A DNA stretch of 64,000 nucleotides from Kuafuiihalomonas sp050331295 (GTDB taxonomy: Bacteria; Myxococcota; Kuafuiibacteriia; Kuafuiibacteriales; Kuafuiibacteriaceae), in NCBI GenBank assembly GCA_050331295.1, contig JBHJGZ010000004.1, positions 62,001 through 126,000 on the forward strand. Direction: 5' to 3'. This document shows positions 60,771 to 64,000 of the stretch, in pieces; position 1 is the first letter of the stretch; the number at the start of each line of letters is the position of its first letter. Position numbers and translations under genes: made by a program. A model generated the notes under the pieces. The model was given only the letters and a program-made list of their open reading frames with translations, was not told the origin of the DNA and searched no databases.

Positions 60771-61249
60771 TCGTGTTTGGCATCGATCCCGGCTCCCTGC
60801 GGACCGGGTGGGCTGCCCTCGAAGTGAACGGCTCGCGGATGATCCCGCTCGGCTACGGCACGCTTCGATTGCCGGACGCAGACTTGCCGCAGCGGCTGAA
60901 GACGCTCCATCGTGAACTGCAAGAAAGGTTTCGTCGGCACCGACCGAATCGAGTCGCCTTGGAGTCGCTGTTTCACCACAAGAACGCCCGCAGTGCACTG
61001 GTGCTGGGTCATGCAAGAGGAGTTGCTCTCCTGGCGGCGGCGGAGACCGACGCGCAGCTCTGTGAGCTGAGTCCAGCCGAGGTCAAGCGCGCGGTCACCG
61101 GAAACGGCCGAGCCGAGAAACTTCAGGTTCAGAAGATGGTACAGGTGCTCCTTGGCCTCGGCCAGGTACCAGCCCAAGATGCGGCCGACGCTCTGGCGGT
61201 TGCGGTGGCCGGTGTCGTGATGGTTCCAGCCTCGGAGCCGACCCCGTGA
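60767..61249 (+). CDS. ruvC: Crossover junction endodeoxyribonuclease RuvC
   Basis: A 160-residue Holliday-junction resolvase. The acidic residues of the RNase H fold are present: Asp7 in GIDPGS, Glu in ALESLFHHKNARSA and the Asp pair in AQDAADALAVAV. It cuts junctions in concert with RuvAB. Start overlaps the yebC stop; stop overlaps ruvA. Length is slightly under the usual 170. Confidence 0.96.
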   Translation: MIVFGIDPGSLRTGWAALEVNGSRMIPLGYGTLRLPDADLPQRLKTLHRELQERFRRHRPNRVALESLFHHKNARSALVLGHARGVALLAAAETDAQLCELSPAEVKRAVTGNGRAEKLQVQKMVQVLLGLGQVPAQDAADALAVAVAGVVMVPASEPTP

Positions 61250-61848
61250 TCGCATGGCTCAAGGGAAGGGTTCGGGATAGGCGACCGACGCGGCTGGTAC
61301 TGGATGTCCACGGCGTCGGATACGCGGTGACGGTCACGGTGCAGAACCCAGCGCGTGAAGGGCAGGAGGTCGAACTCCATGTTCACACGCATGTCCGAGA
61401 AGACACGCTTCAGCTGTTCGGATTCCTCGATCCGGACGAGCGTAGGCTGTTCGACCTTCTGTTGACGGTGCCCAACATCGGCCCGGTCAAGGCCATGCAG
61501 GTTCTTCAGACCTCGGTTTCCGACTTCGTTGCCATTGTCGTCCAGCGCGATGTCGGTCGACTGGCCAAGCTTCCGGGCGTCGGCAAGAAGACCGCGGAGC
61601 GGATCCTCTTGGACCTTGCGGACAAGGTGATGGGCATCGGAGTGGGGACGGCGCCGGCCCCGCTGGAGCCCGCCTCCCAGGCGCGCGCCGATCTGGTGAG
61701 TGCGCTCTTGCACCTCGGATATCGGGAAGCGCCCGCAGTGGAGGCGGCGGAATCCGTGCTCACCGAAGCCGCGGATGAGTCGCTCCAGGAGCAATTGAGA
61801 CGGGCCCTCGTCCGCCTCAGCGAAGGCCGTGGTAAGACGGTCGAGTGA
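61246..61848 (+). CDS. ruvA: Holliday junction branch migration protein RuvA
   Basis: A 200-residue DNA-binding protein. Domain I (OB fold) begins MIAWLKGRV; the two helix-hairpin-helix repeats read LLLTVPNIGPVKAMQVL and LAKLPGVGKKTAERILLDL; domain III near the C-terminus binds RuvB. GTG start overlapping ruvC (GTGA). Confidence 0.96.
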   Translation: MIAWLKGRVRDRRPTRLVLDVHGVGYAVTVTVQNPAREGQEVELHVHTHVREDTLQLFGFLDPDERRLFDLLLTVPNIGPVKAMQVLQTSVSDFVAIVVQRDVGRLAKLPGVGKKTAERILLDLADKVMGIGVGTAPAPLEPASQARADLVSALLHLGYREAPAVEAAESVLTEAADESLQEQLRRALVRLSEGRGKTVE

Positions 61849-62858
61849 CGGCCTCGAAGTCAGGTCCAGACCGGGCCTTCGCGGGTGATGCTCAGGCTGC
61901 CGATCCGCCGGTGGATGCGGCGCTGAGACCCAAGAATTTCGACGAGTACGTCGGCCAGTCCACCATCAAGGAGAATCTTCGAGTCTTCGTTCAGGCTGCA
62001 CGCCAGCGGGGCGAGCCCGTGGACCATGTGTTGTTCTGCGGGCCACCGGGTCTCGGAAAGACATCCTTGGCCCACATCGTTGCGGCCGAAATGGGGACCC
62101 GATGCGTGGTGACATCCGGTCCGGCTCTGGAAAAGAAGGGCGACCTGGCCGGGATCCTCACGTCTCTGGAAGCTAGCGATCTGTTGTTCATCGATGAGAT
62201 CCACAGACTGAGCCCCACGATCGAAGAGAACCTCTATCCGGCCATGGAGGAATTCCGATTCGACATCGTCATCGGCGAAGGCGCCCACGCACGGACCATG
62301 ACCCTTCCGCTTCCGCCTTTCACCCTCGTTGGCGCGACCACCCGTTCCGGATTGGTCTCGGGCCCCCTGAGGGATCGTTTTGGCTACACCGGTAGGCTCG
62401 ACTTCTATTCGCCGTCGGACCTGGAGCAGATCTTGGCGCGGTCCGCCATGCGCCTCGGTGTCCGACTGGCCTGTGACGCTGCCGCCGAGGTGGCGAGGCG
62501 CTGTCGGGGCACTCCTCGTGTCGCCAATCGGTTCCTCCGCCGTCTCCGAGATTTCGCCGAGGTGATGGGTACGGGCGAAGTCACACTTGAGATTGCCCGA
62601 AAGGGTCTGAGCGCCCTCGGGGTCGATACGTTCGGATTGGATGAAATGGATCGTCGCCTTCTCGTCATCATCGTGGAGCACTTCGAAGGAGGGCCGGTCG
62701 GCTTGGACACCATGGCGGCGTCGGTGGGCGAAGAGCCCCAAACACTGGAAGACGTCTACGAGCCCTATTTGATCCAGCAAGGCTTTCTGAAACGAACGCC
62801 GCGCGGTCGCGTGGCCATGCCGCGCGCGTACGAGGTGTTGGGACGAGTCCCCAAGTGA
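61845..62858 (+). CDS. ruvB: Holliday junction DNA helicase RuvB
   Basis: A 337-residue AAA+ motor. Walker A GPPGLGKTSLAHIVAAEM, Walker B LFIDEIHRLSP and sensor 1 GATTRSG are kept, with a winged-helix C-terminus (QGFLKRTPRGR). GTG start overlapping ruvA. With RuvA it moves Holliday junctions. Confidence 0.97.
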   Translation: MTASKSGPDRAFAGDAQAADPPVDAALRPKNFDEYVGQSTIKENLRVFVQAARQRGEPVDHVLFCGPPGLGKTSLAHIVAAEMGTRCVVTSGPALEKKGDLAGILTSLEASDLLFIDEIHRLSPTIEENLYPAMEEFRFDIVIGEGAHARTMTLPLPPFTLVGATTRSGLVSGPLRDRFGYTGRLDFYSPSDLEQILARSAMRLGVRLACDAAAEVARRCRGTPRVANRFLRRLRDFAEVMGTGEVTLEIARKGLSALGVDTFGLDEMDRRLLVIIVEHFEGGPVGLDTMAASVGEEPQTLEDVYEPYLIQQGFLKRTPRGRVAMPRAYEVLGRVPK

Positions 62859-63772
62859 AAGGGGCGCGCCCGATCCGATTCGACGGCATTGGCCTTCACT
62901 CCGGCCGTTGGGTAAGCGCACGCGTGCGTCCAACCTGGCCGGGGCACGGCATCGTGTTCGTCGTGTCGACCGACGACGGGCCCCGAAGGATTCCAGCCCG
63001 ACTTCGTCACGTGCAAACCGACCGGGACCGACGCACCGTTCTCGCGGCAAACGGAACGTTCGTCCAAACACCCGAGCACTTGCTGGCCGCGCTGACCGGT
63101 TCAGCCATCTGGGACGCCGTCATACAGGTGGAAGGGAACGAGATTCCGGCTCTGGACGGCTCGGCTGAACCCTTCGTGCATCGATTGAGGGAGCATGGAT
63201 GGCGGGCCACGGAACCCCGTCCGGCGTGGTTCGTTCGCCACCCGGTCGAGGTACGTGAAGTCCTGCCCACCGAGCCCATCCGGATGGCTCGCCTGGAACC
63301 GCTTCCGTACGAGCCGGGGCGCGCGGATCCTCAGCTGATTCTCGACCTCGTCATTCGATATCCTCCCCCCTTGCCGAGCCGTCAGTCGTGGTCCGGACCC
63401 ATCGAAGCCACGACCTTCCAAGAGACGCTGGCCGGCGCCCGAACCTACGGGGACGCGCGTCATGGCCCGGCCCTTCGAGCCCGGGGCCTGGCACTCGGCG
63501 CATCACCGGACAACACCGTCGTTTTCGACGCTTCTGGCCCCTGGGTTCCGCTTCGATGGCCGGATGAGCCGGTGCGGCACAAGGCTTTGGACGTACTCGG
63601 TGACCTCGCGCTCCTGGGCGGACCGGTTCACGGTATCCTCCGGTCGTGGGGGCCGGGACATCGGTTGACCCACGCCCTTCTCGAACGTGCCGTTCGGTGT
63701 GGAGCTTTGGTGCGGGAACGCAGACGCGCCGAGCCCCCCAAAGTCGGGACTACGCTCGAAGAGCTTCGCTGA
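62855..63772 (+). CDS. lpxC: UDP-3-O-acyl-N-acetylglucosamine deacetylase
   Basis: A 305-residue zinc enzyme, the first committed step of lipid A synthesis. Zinc ligands His75 (TPEHLLAAL), His242 and Asp246 (HKALDVLGD) and catalytic Glu74 and His269 are present; GIGLHSG is the N-terminal signature. It is coupled to ruvB by GTGA, an unusual partner for a lipid gene. Proof of an outer membrane with lipid A. The 3' end overlaps the convergent pabB-like gene by 23 bp. Confidence 0.95.
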   Translation: MKGARPIRFDGIGLHSGRWVSARVRPTWPGHGIVFVVSTDDGPRRIPARLRHVQTDRDRRTVLAANGTFVQTPEHLLAALTGSAIWDAVIQVEGNEIPALDGSAEPFVHRLREHGWRATEPRPAWFVRHPVEVREVLPTEPIRMARLEPLPYEPGRADPQLILDLVIRYPPPLPSRQSWSGPIEATTFQETLAGARTYGDARHGPALRARGLALGASPDNTVVFDASGPWVPLRWPDEPVRHKALDVLGDLALLGGPVHGILRSWGPGHRLTHALLERAVRCGALVRERRRAEPPKVGTTLEELR

Positions 63773-64000
63773 GGGCCCGGGCCTTCGCCTGCGTTTCGGC
63801 CCATTCGTCGTCGGCGTCCGAGTCCAACACGATGCCTCCACCGACGCCGAACCGCAGTTCATCCTCCATGATTTCGGCGGTTCGAATCGCAATGCTGGCC
63901 GACATGGAGCCGTCCCCCCAAAGCAGAAGAATACTCCCGGTATACATCCCTCTGGCGTCTCCTTCGACGTCGTCCAGGATTTCGACTGCGCGTCGCTTCG
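63750..64000 (-). CDS. PabB/TrpE-family chorismate-binding enzyme, partial
   Basis: The last 82 residues of a gene that runs past the right edge. RGMYTGSI, SIAIRTAEI and FGVGGGIVLDSD match the C-terminal chorismate-binding core of aminodeoxychorismate or anthranilate synthase component I; YTGSI after RG is nearer PabB. The Mg and substrate residues further N-terminal are outside the window. Its stop lies inside lpxC on the other strand. Confidence 0.8.
   Translation of the reverse strand, partial: KRRAVEILDDVEGDARGMYTGSILLLWGDGSMSASIAIRTAEIMEDELRFGVGGGIVLDSDADDEWAETQAKARALSEALRA

Noticed and set aside
1..64000. tRNA genes, CRISPR arrays, insertion sequences, prophage genes or attachment sites
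   Set aside because: I found no cloverleaf-like sequence, no regularly spaced repeats, and no transposase, integrase or phage structural protein.

Overview
The window is a gene-dense, GC-rich chromosomal segment with almost no non-coding space; the longest gap between genes is about 160 bp. I see no tRNA, rRNA, CRISPR array, IS element or prophage. Several features point to a Gram-negative delta-proteobacterial lineage, most likely Myxococcota. These are lpxC and an outer-membrane beta-barrel, a Ser/Thr-kinase-like membrane protein, a class II HMG-CoA reductase (mevalonate route) inside a menaquinone operon, a ferrochelatase with an internal cysteine cluster, and many single-domain signalling proteins. 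The exact taxon is not determined. Reading frames overlap by ATGA/GTGA/TGATG junctions throughout, so most genes sit in long translationally coupled operons.

Layout. 1-2.3 kb: end of a kinase-like membrane protein with degenerate catalytic motifs, then a TPR protein. 2.3-8.8 kb: three polytopic membrane proteins (two are paralogues, one is DUF2079) and a zinc-ribbon methyltransferase. 8.8-14.4 kb (minus): a six-gene operon of FAD oxidoreductase, GT2 glycosyltransferase, polysaccharide deacetylase, TIGR01777 epimerase, macro-domain protein and MaoC hydratase. 14.4-21 kb (plus): a beta-barrel, then argH-lysA-dapA-dapB. 21-23.5 kb (minus): GbsR/MarR regulator, ACT-malic enzyme, rsfS. 23.6-33.6 kb (plus): a supra-operon for menaquinone holding polyprenyl synthase, DAHP synthase, HMG-CoA reductase, ubiE/menG, menF, menD, menA, menC and menE, followed by hemH. 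34.6-43.3 kb: glpD, HPt, NRDE protein, isomerase, response regulator, ppc, pepA. 43.4-50.6 kb: alkB-like hydroxylase, cysDN, a receiver protein, an amidohydrolase pair and two paralogous lipoproteins. 50.6-57.9 kb: a 1,529-residue coiled-coil protein with a methyltransferase-like head, then a compact sulfur-transfer/ubiquitin-like locus. 58-60 kb: envelope proteins, including a lamin-tail-domain protein. 60-63.8 kb: yebC-ruvC-ruvA-ruvB-lpxC. The right edge cuts a pabB/trpE-like gene.

The most novel part is 55,258-57,829. Three coupled genes encode (i) an E1-like adenylyltransferase (ThiF/MoeB family) fused to a TusA sulfur-carrier domain but lacking the usual N-terminal RYxRQ segment, (ii) a 120-residue protein that consists of that missing segment plus a degenerate nucleotide-binding fold, and (iii) a JAMM metalloprotease fused to a LarE-type sulfur transferase with three cysteines. 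I read this as a split, heterodimeric E1 coupled to a sulfur-insertion enzyme. No ubiquitin-like carrier is encoded nearby. This is inference from domain content and motifs and needs structural and biochemical testing.

The menaquinone operon is also notable because it joins all three precursor supplies (DAHP synthase for chorismate, HMG-CoA reductase for isoprenoids, polyprenyl synthase for the side chain) with the ring enzymes. Two similar inverted repeats lie in the promoter region it shares with a divergent GbsR/MarR regulator.
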